Assembly: GCA_964035575.1 (NCBI GenBank) | Contig: OZ037836.1 | Span: forward strand, 1,674,001 to 1,738,000 | Direction: 5' to 3' | Length of the DNA stretch: 64,000 nt | Source: Rhynchopus sp. YZ270_cl-10 | Taxonomy: Eukaryota > Euglenozoa > Diplonemea > Diplonemida > Diplonemidae | Shown: positions 9,512 to 19,616 of the stretch, in pieces | Numbering within the stretch: position 1 is the stretch's first letter | How the letters are laid out: each line of letters opens with the position of its first letter | Program-made: the position numbers and the translations under genes | The notes under the pieces: generated by a model | What the model saw: the letters and a program-made list of their open reading frames with translations, nothing else | The model's database searches: none | Told to the model about the DNA's origin: nothing

Positions 9512-10458
9512 CAGGCTGTATCCTAATCTGGATTCTGGGACACGTTTTTTCGGCCCGTTTTCAACCCTTTTTTTTTTTTTTCTGGGTTCTGGGACACGCT
9601 TTTTTTTTTTTTTCCCGCTTTTTTTTTTTTTTTTTTTCGTGGTACGTGGCGATTTTTTTAGCCAAAAGAAAGAAAAAAATCGGCCGGCAATAAATTTCCC
9701 TCAGGCAATAAATTTCCTTCCAGGATATGCACCTGGGAACTGGGTTGCATCCTGTACCTTAATTTTTTTTGCCTGCGGCGCCATTTTTCCTTTTTTGCTC
9801 CGCAAAAAGGGTTCGTTGAGTGACTTGTATCAATAGCTATATTCGTACACCGTACTCTAATTTTTTTTCGCCTGCGGCGCCATAAAAAAAATGCAGTTCC
9901 CTATCAGGGGTCGCGCTGGATTACTACCGACTACCGTAGATTTTGGTGATTTTGCTCGGTACGTTTTTCCTTACTAAAACCAGAGAATCTCATATTTCAT
10001 AGTAAGGGTGCGTTAGAGTGTTTTTACACGCACATGCGACCTCACCGAGCAATCGGCTCGCGCAATCAAAAGAAGGCAGGGAAAAGGGAAAAGAAAAAGG
10101 CAAAAGTTGGGTACCGTGCGCCTGCGGCGCTACCTGTTCCCAGTCAAAACACCACAATTTCATGGTTCTCAGCCTGAAAATGACTATTGTTTACGAGGAT
10201 GGGTTCATATTTTGCGGAAATTTAAATCACCAAAATTTTGTACATATGAGCGGAGATGCCCCGCCAACGTACGGGGCCGAAAGCTCGGAATGAGTTTACC
10301 GGGCCACATATGAGCGGAGATGCCCCGCCAACGTGCGGGGCCGAAAGCTCGGAATGGGTTTTTTTTTGTCTTTTTTTTTTTTTTTTTTTTGGGAAAAAAA
10401 TTCTGGGACACGACGGGTCCGAAAATGGTGGTTTTTTCCCGACTTAGGATACAGCCTG
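9512..10458. mobile_element. Non-autonomous TIR element, CAGGCTG ends, 6-bp duplication
   Basis: Perfect 15-bp inverted ends CAGGCTGTATCCTAA. Flanked by AGTTTT at 9,506-9,511 and 10,459-10,464, a clean 6-bp target duplication. Inside: three copies of CTGGGACACG, GCCTGCGGCGC blocks shared with other elements here, and two 64-bp tandem units with hairpins. No transposase frame. It sits 38 bp after the transporter stop codon, so it may lie in that gene's 3' UTR. Confidence 0.85.
10242..10358. repeat. Two 64-bp tandem units with paired hairpins
   Basis: Each unit starts ACATATGAGCGG, then GCCCCGCCAACGTnCGGGGC (stem GCCCCG/CGGGGC) and CCGAAAGCTCGG (stem CCGA/TCGG). The pairing is kept in both copies. 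Part of the TIR element at 9,512-10,458. Confidence 0.8.
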
Positions 10459-11223
10459 AGTTTTGGGATTGGAGTTGGCGATGTCCAAAAAAAAATTTTT
10501 TAAAGGTGGAGATTTGCACTGTGGCAACACAACTGAGGCTACACTAATTCAACAATTTTATCAAAAAGAAAAAAATGAAAAATAATAGAAGTCTGGTCGC
10601 GAGACGTTCATAAAGGCAAAATATTCTCACCCCCCCGCGGGGTCAGGATCGGACTCAAATGAGAAAAACAGAACAAAAAAAAAAACACAAAAAACAACAA
10701 AAAAAAGAAAAATGCATCAGTGCCTATGTGCATGAACTATTATTGCGTGTGTCTTGTGTGTTTGAAATCAGGTATGGACGGTGGCTTGGCGCCACATGCC
10801 CATGTGCCTGTGTGTGCTTTATTTAAAGGTGACTAAGCACAACAGACTTAGGTTCATCTTATAAACTTCTTGTGTTTTTGTTTTTTTTTTTATATTTCTG
10901 ACAGAACCAAGGCTTTCGAGGGACTCCTCTTCCTTTTTTGTTTTTTTTTAGGGACATGCAATTAATGTCTGTGGGTGCATCAATGCACAACAAGAACGAT
11001 CAAAGGAAAGAGACACAAGCATACTTTTTTTAGGTGACAATTTTTTACCCTCCGGTATGCACCCTTCCACTGCCAAAATTATCAAAACTGCCACATTTTT
11101 TATTTTTATTTATTTTTTGCACTAATTTATCAAATGGCAACCTATCAAGCAACTCTCTTCCCCCCTTTCGCACCTCCCTTTTTCCTGGTTTTCCCCGGCT
11201 GTTTTCACCCCCCCCCCCCCCCC
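10459..11223. other. Intergenic, dispersed repeats and poly-C tract
   Basis: No gene seen. An A-tailed short repeat is at 10,505-10,567 (ggagatttgca...caacaattttatcaaaaa; relatives at 20,344, 20,583 and 31,262). A GACTAAG...CTTAGG hairpin repeat is at 10,827-10,865. The stretch ends in a C run from 11,208, into which the hAT element inserted. Confidence 0.5.
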
Positions 11224-13858
11224 CAGTGTTCCTAACCCTAGTTTTAAACGAAACGTTTTAAACGTTTTAAACTCTAAACGTTTTAAACTGTTTTAAACGT
11301 TTTAAACTCGAATAAAAAACGGTGGTGAATTTTGGCTTTTCAGGCAAAAAAAAAAATTTTTTTTTTTTTTTTCAGGCAAAAAAAAAATGTCTTTGCGAAA
11401 AAAATGTGGTATTTTCCTCTTTGCTGAACTTTTCAGTGGCAGCAGGCACGGTGTAATTAGGTGTAGTAGGTGTAAATTATGCGCATGCATGTTAATGCTG
11501 CGGTGTAGCCAACCCCCCACCCCCCTTAGTCAGACACATCTTCTATCTTCAGGCAAGAGTGCACTGCTGACAGCATCTGGAGCTTCTCTGCTGACAGACG
11601 GCACCTTCTGCCCCCCGAGAGCCAGCCCATCGAGCTGAACGTACGCTCCACCTCCGCCGTCGAGGGCCGGATCGCCACGATGGGGATGGCGATGCGCGCC
11701 AGCGTACACCCCTTCTTCGCAAGCACAGTCCACCACTCCTCCGGCGTCACCTTCCCCGCAATCTTCCAGAAGCTCTCCTTCGAGAAGAACTCCAGCTTGT
11801 TGGAGAGGAGGAGGAGGTCGGAGCTTTCCCCGCCGCACGCCTTCACGTACCGTTCGGCGGCTTCCTCAACTTCCGCAGGGGGGGAGTAGCCCTCGAAGAA
11901 GGCCTTCGCATCGCCAGCACCCTCCCGGGAATACTCCACGGGGGTCATCACGGTGGCGGCACACAGCCAGTCCTGTGACTCGTACTTCTCCCTCCGCCCA
12001 GCCGCCTTCTGCGCCCAGTCTCGCATCTTCTTCCGGTCTCCTGCAGGCACCGTTCCCTTCGCAGCGCAGGCAATGATCTTCTTCTCAACGGCAGAAAAGA
12101 TAGGGATGATCATGCCTGCCCTGCCCTTGTTCCCCTGCAGGAGGTTTATCGCCACAGAGACGAAGGCCATAGCCTCGAGTACGACCGCGAAGGTGTCCCA
12201 CTTATCCAGCAGCTCCTTGAGGGAGGGGCACTGCGCCGCAATTGTGTTGTCGTCATTCATGAGGATGAGCGACGTCTTGGCTTCACACATCACTTTCCAG
12301 CACTCATGCGAGCTGGTCCAGCGGGTGAGGGTGGGGCGTGGGGGCTTCTTTGCCTGAGGGCGGCCATTCTGGACCTGGAGCTCAGCAAACTTCTTCCCGA
12401 GAGCCTCGACATTGCGAATGGAGGAGGTGGTGGTGCTCAACAGATCTACCAGCCAAGCGAAGGCGTTCTTCACTTCCTTCCCCGCGCTCTTCCTCACCCC
12501 GAAGGCATCATTCAGGACACGGTTCAGGGTGTGAGTAGAACAAATGAGAAGCACGCACTTATGCTCGTTCTCCCCCCTGGCTTCATTGATTTCGGTAGCA
12601 AAAACCTTGCACCCTGCAGCTGTAGTGGTGTCCCCATCACACACTAGCCCACTCAACTTATCTTTTTCTGGCATCTCATGCAGGTGCGTACGGATCTCCT
12701 CCGCATTGTGCGAGTCCTCCTCCAAAACTTTTGTGCTTACAGGGCGGGCATCCGCACCATCTCCGGAGGCGACAAGGGTGAACACCTTCTCGTCGTTGTG
12801 CGCCTTCCAGCCATCAACGTATACCGAGATGTGCAGGCTCTGTGCTAGGGCTGCTCTCACAGGAACCATGACCCTGTCATACTCAGCCTTAAGTACCCTG
12901 TTGCCCATCTGGTACCCGCTGGGAATTTTTGCCACATCAAATGCTGGCACCAAGCGCTTGATCAGCCTCTGCAGGTATATTGACTCTGCAGTGCTGAACG
13001 AGAGGCCGTGCGCAAAAAAGAGGCGACCAAGGTCAGCTTCGATGTTTGCGTAGTCCTCGTCAGTCAGAGCTGACGGATCACCCCGCTTGCGCTTCGCGCG
13101 TCGCGCCTGAGTTTGGGGAGTCTGCTCCGAAGATTGTGACGATGCCACTGGGGGAGACTGTGTCTGGGACACGGGTGGCTGTGAGGATGGCAACACCTCA
13201 GGGGATTCCGCCTGACCTGGGGGGGGAAGAAGCACCGGGGGAGCCTGGTCCGGGGGAGTCTCCTGCGAAGATGCTTGCGGCGCCCCATCATCCTCATCAT
13301 CCTCCACGCCCTTGGCCTTCCGCACGATCGCTGCAGGGGCGTCGCTGCACTGGCTCAGGTGTTTGCGCATACGTGTTCCTGTTGCGCTCAGCACACACTC
13401 GCCGCAGTGGTTGCACTTAGCATCCTTTTCGGAGCTGAAGTGTGCACGCGACCAGCATGGCGGGCGACCCATAATTGTCTTGTGTATGTCTGTTCGTGTT
13501 GGGTGAACATACTGTACAAAAAAATGCAGTCCTGGGAAAATTTAAGACGGGGGTCTATCGGAAGGTTTTCGCGCATTCATTAGGGTACCGTACAGGAAAC
13601 AAGTTGCCATAGCAGGAGAAACGAAGAAAAACCAGGCTAAATTGACCATAGATACACCAAAACTATGATTTTTGATACAGAAAAAAAAAAATTCGAAAAA
13701 TCCCCCCACTTTTTTTACGTTTTTTTGTGCAGAACTGCCACCCGTTTTTTATTCGAGTTTAAAACGTTTAAAACGTTTAAAACGTTTAAAACGCGTTTTA
13801 AATAATTTAAAACGTTTAAAACGTTTTAAACGTTTTAAACGCAAAATTAGGAACACTG
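11224..13858 (-). mobile_element. hAT DNA transposon, apparently complete
   Basis: 2,635 bp with perfect 12-bp inverted ends CAGTGTTCCTAA, the usual hAT terminus shape. Just inside both ends are dense AAACGTTT-type sub-terminal repeats (11,236-11,310 and 13,755-13,842), likely transposase binding sites. It lies in poly-C: both flanks are C runs, so the expected 8-bp duplication would be all C and cannot be measured exactly. One long transposase gene on the minus strand fills the centre. Both ends, sub-terminal repeats and an uninterrupted transposase are present, so it may be recently active. Confidence 0.92.
11526..13472 (-). CDS. hAT-family transposase
   Basis: 648 residues in one frame. 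Order: BED-type zinc finger near residues 18-42 (CNHCGE...RMRKHLSQC), a Pro/Gln/Ser-rich spacer to about 130, a DUF659-like RNase H-fold region at about 170-330 with SVYVDGWKAHNDEKVF (first catalytic Asp candidate) and VCDGDTTTAAGCKVFATEI (second), an alpha-helical middle, and a C-terminal hAT dimerisation domain (EEWWTVL...RIAIPIVAIRPSTAEVERTF, then SSMGWLSGGRRCRLSAEKL). It cuts and pastes the element whose ends lie at 11,224 and 13,858. The start is the first ATG before the zinc finger. Length is normal for the family and no internal stop is present. Codon use is GC-rich like host genes. Confidence 0.93.
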   Translation of the reverse strand: MGRPPCWSRAHFSSEKDAKCNHCGECVLSATGTRMRKHLSQCSDAPAAIVRKAKGVEDDEDDGAPQASSQETPPDQAPPVLLPPPGQAESPEVLPSSQPPVSQTQSPPVASSQSSEQTPQTQARRAKRKRGDPSALTDEDYANIEADLGRLFFAHGLSFSTAESIYLQRLIKRLVPAFDVAKIPSGYQMGNRVLKAEYDRVMVPVRAALAQSLHISVYVDGWKAHNDEKVFTLVASGDGADARPVSTKVLEEDSHNAEEIRTHLHEMPEKDKLSGLVCDGDTTTAAGCKVFATEINEARGENEHKCVLLICSTHTLNRVLNDAFGVRKSAGKEVKNAFAWLVDLLSTTTSSIRNVEALGKKFAELQVQNGRPQAKKPPRPTLTRWTSSHECWKVMCEAKTSLILMNDDNTIAAQCPSLKELLDKWDTFAVVLEAMAFVSVAINLLQGNKGRAGMIIPIFSAVEKKIIACAAKGTVPAGDRKKMRDWAQKAAGRREKYESQDWLCAATVMTPVEYSREGAGDAKAFFEGYSPPAEVEEAAERYVKACGGESSDLLLLSNKLEFFSKESFWKIAGKVTPEEWWTVLAKKGCTLARIAIPIVAIRPSTAEVERTFSSMGWLSGGRRCRLSAEKLQMLSAVHSCLKIEDVSD

Positions 13859-15213
13859 CCCCCCCCCCCCCCCCCCCCGAAGGTAGCTATGAGCTATGCT
13901 CACCCAGAGCTAGAAAAAGTTCTGTTTTTCCGTTTACCCGGTTTTTGTTTTTTGTTTTTTTTGTTTTGTTTTTGCGAACCGACGTGTCTCTCGCGCTTTG
14001 AGACACTCAAATACACATAACATGCCCCCTTTTTCCCCTCTTTCCCCCACCTTCTTTTTGCTGTACTCGTTATTGAGGCGGGATAGTGCACGTAGTCAAA
14101 TACACACCCTGCCCCCCTCAAAACCTGCAAAGCTTCCCTGTATTTCAAGACATAATGTTCTTAGTCACTATGGTATCTTTCCCACCCCCTCTTCCATGCA
14201 CCTACATCACACAGGCCCAAAAAAAAATACCCTGTGTTCGCAATGATCCCCTTTCATCTGAGTGCAAGCGGGTGGGTAGCACAGATAAGATGTAAACCAC
14301 GAAATGGATGTAGGACTGCATGGTTTTGGGGGGCAGATACATTGGTCGTTGTACCAAAAGGTACATTGACCGCTCCACTGTTCACGAGCGGGCTGTTGTA
14401 TTTTATCAAGTTTTTTTTTCCCCCCTTGCTCTTCTTCCATATTTCATATCTGTTGATTTCATGCCACCACCACACTAAGATAGGACTTTGCCTATCCAGA
14501 TCACACTAGCACTCATGAAAAATAAAAGAAAAACGGCGTCTGGGAGTGAGGGAATATTGTTAAGATGCTGTGCGATAGCGAATATGATAAGGTGACTAAG
14601 CACAGAGAGGCCTAGGTTCATCTTATCAACTTTTCTTTGTAAGCGACCAACAAAACAGCTTTATTGCACCTCCCGTCTCCCCTCGTGGTTTGTTTTTTTT
14701 TTTTTGTCTTTTGTGAGCAACAACCAAAGTCCAAAGATCCACAAAAAGTCTCTCGAGCATATTTTTTATTTGCTTTTGTTGCTACTGCTCGACAGTGCAC
14801 CACTTAGGGTGTTACTCCACATTAAGTAGTGCCGGTGTGGGGCTGAAGTCGCTGAGACGGACAGACTCGTGATGTAGGACACTGGAGTACCGAAGTCCAT
14901 CTCTTTGGTGGGGTGTCTTTTATCGATAGTAAAAAAAAAAGGTAAAGTGGAGCTCATTCTCAAGGTGTATACCATAATCAACCAAAGCTTTTCAAAAACA
15001 AACAAAAAAACAACAAAAAAAAAATTGTAAGTCCCCTATTTCATATTAGCTGCTCTAACGGGGTTGAGAACGAACTTACTCCGTACCATAAAAAGTTCTT
15101 TCAACATTGAGTACAGAAGACTCGAGTTAAGTCACCTAAGATAGACGGATTTTGTTGACTGAAGAAAAATAATTTAGAAAACAAAAAAAGCAAAAAAAAA
15201 AAAAGAGCAATAA
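13859..15213. other. Intergenic, dispersed repeats
   Basis: No gene seen. Poly-C to 13,878. 14,230-14,323 is a repeat of about 95 bp found again at 30,841-30,936 (cctgtgttcgcaatgatccc ... ggatgtaggactgcatgg). Other pieces: 14,591-14,635 GACTAAG hairpin repeat; 14,946-14,998 GTGGAG...TTTTC-poly-A repeat; 15,045-15,148 diverged copy of the stem-loop family (attgagtacaga...cctaag). Confidence 0.5.
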
Positions 15214-16033
15214 CAGGGTTCTATACAGCATTCCGCCCACGAGGGGCTGGCTCGGTCAGAATCGGTTTGACTCGGTCAGCCCAAAAAAAAAATTTCCCCC
15301 CTCCACAGGGAATTATATAGGTTTTGGGGTTTTTCGCTGAAACTCGGTCGAGCCCGGGTCCCCAACCTAGCTCAAGTTGGGGGCCTCCGGCGGAATGTGA
15401 GAATTCCTCGGTTATCCAACTGCGGAGTTCGGCACTTCATTGAAGCAATTCGTGCACCAGGCACAAGTGGTACACGAATTGTCTGTAGCCTCAGTACATT
15501 TATAACAAAGAAAGGGCGGTCACGGCACCCAAAGCGAAGCCACGGTACGCAACATTTCTAAAAAAAAGTTGACACAAAACGGCACTGTCGCTGGTAATTG
15601 TGGTCAGCTTCCGTAATTTTACTCCCCTGTTTTTCTAAAACGAAAGTTTCTGGCGAAGCCACGGTACGCAACATTTCTAAAAATTGCGCTTAAAATTGCA
15701 CATTTTTACTGCAAAAGTATATCATGGGAAGGGTGGGTTGCAATCTTGCGCCGCAGGCGCACGGTACGCTACTTTTATTATTTCGCCATGCTGCATGCTT
15801 CCTTTTCCTTCGGCGTTTGACCAATTGAGTCGCGTTCTGGCTGTGACGGGGTCACTTTGTTCATGAGGCCATTTCTGGTCACTCTCAGAGGCTCGTGGGA
15901 GGTACCAAAATTTCCACCCCAAGATTTGGAAAAAAAATCTGAGATTTATAAAAAAAAAAAAAAAAAACGGCTGACCGAGTCAACGTCTGACTCGGTCAGA
16001 CCGACCGAGTGACCGGGCCTATATAGAACCCTG
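15214..16033. mobile_element. Non-autonomous TIR element, CAGGGTTCTATA ends, 6-bp duplication
   Basis: 820 bp. Inverted ends CAGGGTTCTATA, flanked by CAATAA at 15,208-15,213 and 16,034-16,039 (6 bp). Sub-terminal CTCGGTCAG/CTGACCGAG repeats lie on both sides. Internal phrase GAAGCCACGGTACGCAACAT occurs twice (15,534 and 15,655) and inverted at 22,757-22,783; GCGCCGCAGGCGCACGGTAC at 15,748 is shared with other elements. No transposase frame. Confidence 0.85.
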
Positions 16034-17406
16034 CAATAAAACGTGTGAAATTGAAATTTCGTGAAATCTGCGAGGTGTTAAAAAGCTCTGGCCAGTATAT
16101 ACCGTTCTGCAGTAACAAAGGCCCATTTGACCACGGGTTGCCTACGATCGTAGTACGATCTCTTACGATTGTAGCTCTTTTTTTTGATCGCACTACGATC
16201 GTACTACGATCAAGGTACGATCAAATTGACGCCAAGAGCGCTATCCAACGTGAGAGGGTAAAGTGGTTGCTGTTAAAGTTTAAAAAAAAAATTGGGAACG
16301 GTCGGCTCGAGGCCAAGCGTTCCCAACAGCGTTCCAACATGATGACGTTCCTACATTTCTTATGTTGCAAGGATTTTACGTTCCAACATTTTTCCATTCA
16401 CGGGTATTGCGTTGGGTTCTGATATTGTATGTACCACGCGAGTCATCTTCTTTCAGTGGCAGCGTACAACTAACAAGCCCTCCCTGTTTCGTTTCCCGTT
16501 TTTCTCCTGTGTGTGGAGATAGCTTTTGACACGTGTAGTACTTTTCTCTGATATTGTATTGCACCACTGTGTCATATTCTTTTAAGTCTTTCTTTTCTTC
16601 TCCCTCACCGTGCCTCTTCTCACTTCGCTTCCTCGAACACCCTCCCCTCTCCAACTCCACCGTGGCCTTGTTACACTGTAACAAAAAGCAAAATGAAATA
16701 TATACCAAGCTGTTTGATTGCTACATCCTGTAGCACGCTCGAGCTTTGTGACGCAGCGCGAAGCACACTGTTCTCCTGTGCTCGCCCACCCTGCCCCCCC
16801 TTGAGGCCCCCCCTCACACCCATGGGTTATATATCCCTATTGCCTAGGGATAGCGCATACCTGTTCTCAAATACATCCCACCCCCCCACCCAATCCACCA
16901 AGCCTTTCTCTTCCGTTCGTTCCTTAGCAAAGGATGGGATGGCGCTTTTTTCGACTATCACGTAATTTTTCCTTCTCCCTCCCTCAATCTCTCTCTCTTC
17001 CAGTGTTTCTCCTCCCTCCCCCCTGAACTTATTATTGTTGGGTTGATGGACGCAAAATGAGCAAGGCATCTTTCTTACAGTGGTGTACTGTGCTGTAATA
17101 AAAAAAGCTATTGAAAAAAAATATCGTGGAGCACACTCTAGGGTGGCTACACTAATACAACCAAGTTTTCAAAAAAAAAAAAAAAAACGTGGAGCTTCCA
17201 GGACCGTACATTGCTCTGTTCCCCAAAAAGGAATGGTAAAAAAGTTTTCAAAAAAAACGTAATCTGCGTGTTTTTTTCGCTACACCGTGCCCCGGTAAGT
17301 GTAGGGTATTACCAGGTTTAAAAATTCGGTGATACCCAGGTCATGACCCCGGGCCTCGTGTACAGAGAGGGTTACAGGATACCGTACGTTAGCACTATAC
17401 TATCCT
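16034..17406. other. Intergenic, palindromic ACGATCGTA cluster and dispersed repeats
   Basis: No gene seen. 16,140-16,222 is built of TACGATCGTA-like palindromes on both sides of an 8-T spacer. 16,459-16,545 is a repeat of about 90 bp (ccctgtttcgtttcccgttttt ... agctnttgacacntgtag) with copies at 18,236-18,322 and 58,939-59,035. 17,000-17,043 resembles 28,763-28,805. A-tailed short repeats at 17,127-17,186 and 17,190-17,258 stand head to tail. Confidence 0.5.
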
Positions 17407-17630
17407 GATCGTAAAAAAGGTCAAGCTCCTCTAATAACCCGGAACAGGTCAAATATTTTTGGATACCGTATATTAGCACTATACTATACTATACTGATCG
17501 TAAAAAAGTGGTAGGGGTCCGTTTTCGATGCATGCACCCCTATCCGAGATAGGTGATACAATACATCGTTTTTCTGATCGTAAAAAAGGTCAAGCTCCCC
17601 TAATAACCCGGAACAGGTCAAATATTTTTG
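17407..17630. repeat. Pair of 55-bp direct repeats
   Basis: GATCGTAAAAAAGGTCAAGC ... CAGGTCAAATATTTTTG at 17,407-17,461 and 17,576-17,630, one difference. A second phrase (ggataccgta-gttagcactatactat) occurs near 17,376 and 17,461. This reads as a local duplication of about 85-170 bp. Confidence 0.8.
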
Positions 17631-17751
17631 CAACTGACACGCTGAAGAGGCCCTGGCCAATCATGGCATGTTAGTGGAAGCGTGCAATGCAACAAACGAG
17701 ATCTGATCAAAAGCGAGACGGAGATGTTTTTACAGTCACTAGATGGTACAG

Positions 17752-17985
17752 GTCAGGTAGCTGCCTGCGTATTGCAGAATGCGTTGTGTTGTATATTTTG
17801 ATCCTGTAAAACATGGTATACATAAGATCTTAACTAAGATATGGAAGAAAAACCCCTGTTTTTTAAGATCTTAGGGTTTCTCCCCCAAAAATTTAAGATC
17901 TTAGGTAATGTGTCAGGTAGCTGCGTATTACACAATGCGTTGTGTTGTGTTGTGTTGTGTTGTGTTGTGTATTTGATCCTGTAAA
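17752..17985. repeat. Local duplication with GTGTT microsatellite
   Basis: GTCAGGTAGCTGC...GTGTTGT...TTGATCCTGTAAA at 17,752-17,810 and again at 17,912-17,985; in the second copy the GTGTT pentamer has expanded. Three TTAAGATCTTA palindromes lie around and between them (17,825, 17,861 and 17,893). Confidence 0.8.
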
Positions 17986-18599
17986 GGAGAAAACTGATAC
18001 AGGAGCTTTTCTCTGATGGAACACTGTTTGTTTTTCTTCTCCCGCCAATACGCAAAAAATAGTGACAGAAAAAAACCCTAGGTTCCCCAAGCAGGTTCTT
18101 AGGTGATTCGAATCGACACAGCAAAAATAACGTTTTTTTCCCCTCCTTTTTTAAGTTTCTACTTTTTCATTTTTAAAAACGACCGAGAAAAAAAGTTTTG
18201 AGGAAAGAAAAGATTATCGATATCCTATTTTTAGGGGAAGCGTACAACAAACAAACCCCCCTGTTTCGTTTCCCGTTTTTCCTCTGTGTGGGTGCAGATA
18301 GCTATTGACACCTGTAGTATTTCAGGATTGGGTTGAACGCATTCTTAATTGGAACCTGGCGTGCTGTGGAGATGACCTGTGGGTGTGTCGTGTGTGCTTC
18401 TTCTTTTGCAAAATATTTTTTATTCAAAAAAGAGAAGACGACGCTGATGGACAAAAAAAAAAAACTCAATCTTTTGATTGAGATTTGATTGAAATATTAT
18501 GGTAATCATTTTGCAGTATGTCGTAACGAAAGCAAAAAAGCGAACAGAGGTTTTTTTCTCTCGATACAGTGTTTTTTCTAGGATTTGGGTTTTTCATTT
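17986..18599. other. Intergenic
   Basis: No gene seen. 18,072-18,118 is part of the cctaggttcccc...cttaggnga stem-loop family; 18,236-18,322 is the ccctgtttcgtttccc repeat. A perfect hairpin CTCAATCTTTTGATTGAG is at 18,465-18,482. Confidence 0.5.
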
Positions 18600-19088
18600 C
18601 GAGGGGGGCGGTAAAAAAAAAAAAAAATTCCCCAGAAAAAGTGGTTTTTCAGAGATTTTTGGGTGTATTCCGAGCTTTCTCGACGAGGCCTCAGTCTCAT
18701 CAGAATATCATGGTGTGTGTGTATGTAGCGTACTTTATCAAGACATAGGAGGAGGATCGTTGCTGGGATCGTTGCTCAGATCGTTGCTCTCCTGTGGGCG
18801 ACGCTGACGTGGTGTCGCTCTGCTTTCTCGTCCAGCCTCTGCACGTTGTCTATTGGGCTTGATACCCACTCTCCAGTGTTGTAGTGTCGGCGGCAGAGGG
18901 TACAATAGTACCCGTCTGCGTTGGCTTCTAGCCAGCAGTACTTGCTGACTGCTACCAAAAAACGCCTGTCCTGGGCGTAGACGGACGGCGCAGTGGTCGG
19001 AGTGAGCGGCATGGTGTTTGAAAATGTCCCACTGATCTTTAAACCCACAGTAATCCAAAAAATAAAATCCAAAATACCGCCCCCCTCG
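18600..19088. mobile_element. TIR-bounded fragment with hAT-type zinc-finger relic
   Basis: Inverted ends CGAGGGGGGCGGTA (18,600-18,613) and TACCGCCCCCCTCG (19,075-19,088). The right end runs on into a mirror copy, making a perfect 26-bp palindrome at 19,075-19,100. Inside on the minus strand is a piece of transposase-like coding sequence. No duplication is visible because the right flank is the mirrored end. Confidence 0.55.
18776..18997 (-). pseudogene. Fragment of a transposase-like zinc finger
   Basis: Minus-strand frame reads RRFLVAVSKYCWLEANADGY then YCTLCRRHYNTGEW...LDEKAERHHVSVAH. The order W-L-x(n)-C-x2-C ... H-x3-S-x2-H is the N-terminal zinc finger seen in one branch of hAT-like transposases and their host-domesticated relatives. 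The catalytic and dimerisation parts are absent, so this is a remnant. It is not the same family as the BED finger at 11.5-13.5 kb. Confidence 0.5.
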
Positions 19089-19216
19089 AGGGGGGCGGTA
19101 TTTCCCCAAAAAAATCCCAGGGGTGTAAAGTGCCCCCCTCCAACCCCCTTAGAAAAAACACTGCGATAAAACAACTTGTTTGTCAATTCTAAAAAGATTG
19201 GAGGCAAGCGCTGCAG

Positions 19217-19249
<33 letters not shown>

Positions 19250-19616
19250 GGATTGAAAAAGACAGAAGTTTGCTTCTTTGAGTACTCAAATTAACCACAA
19301 CAACCGTACTTCAGTTTAACACATTTTTTTTCCCCACTTTTTTTGTTTTCCGGCTTTGAGCGCACAAACAAAAGACCCGATCTTTTTTTTTTTAATGTCC
19401 TCTTTTTGATGTGTGTTGCATGAAACGGAAGAAAAAAAATGGAAAAAAAAATATTTTATCCCGTGTTTTCCCCTTCCACCACCTCTTCGATACTAAACGT
19501 TACGCACACCGTTTTGGTGAAAATATGGTTACTCATTCGAGTAAAGTACAAGACAAAAACAGAACCCTTTTTTTTTTTCTCACTTTTTGTCCCCCCTTTT
19601 TTTTAAAACTTTTCTT
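19089..19616. other. Intergenic, poly-A and upstream-like repeat
   Basis: No gene seen. 31-A run near 19,219-19,249. 19,485-19,616 resembles the transporter's upstream region (7,558-7,640) but no gene follows. Confidence 0.45.

Noticed and set aside
18105-18116. gattcgaatc as a tRNA B box
   Set aside because: No matching A box or acceptor stem nearby.
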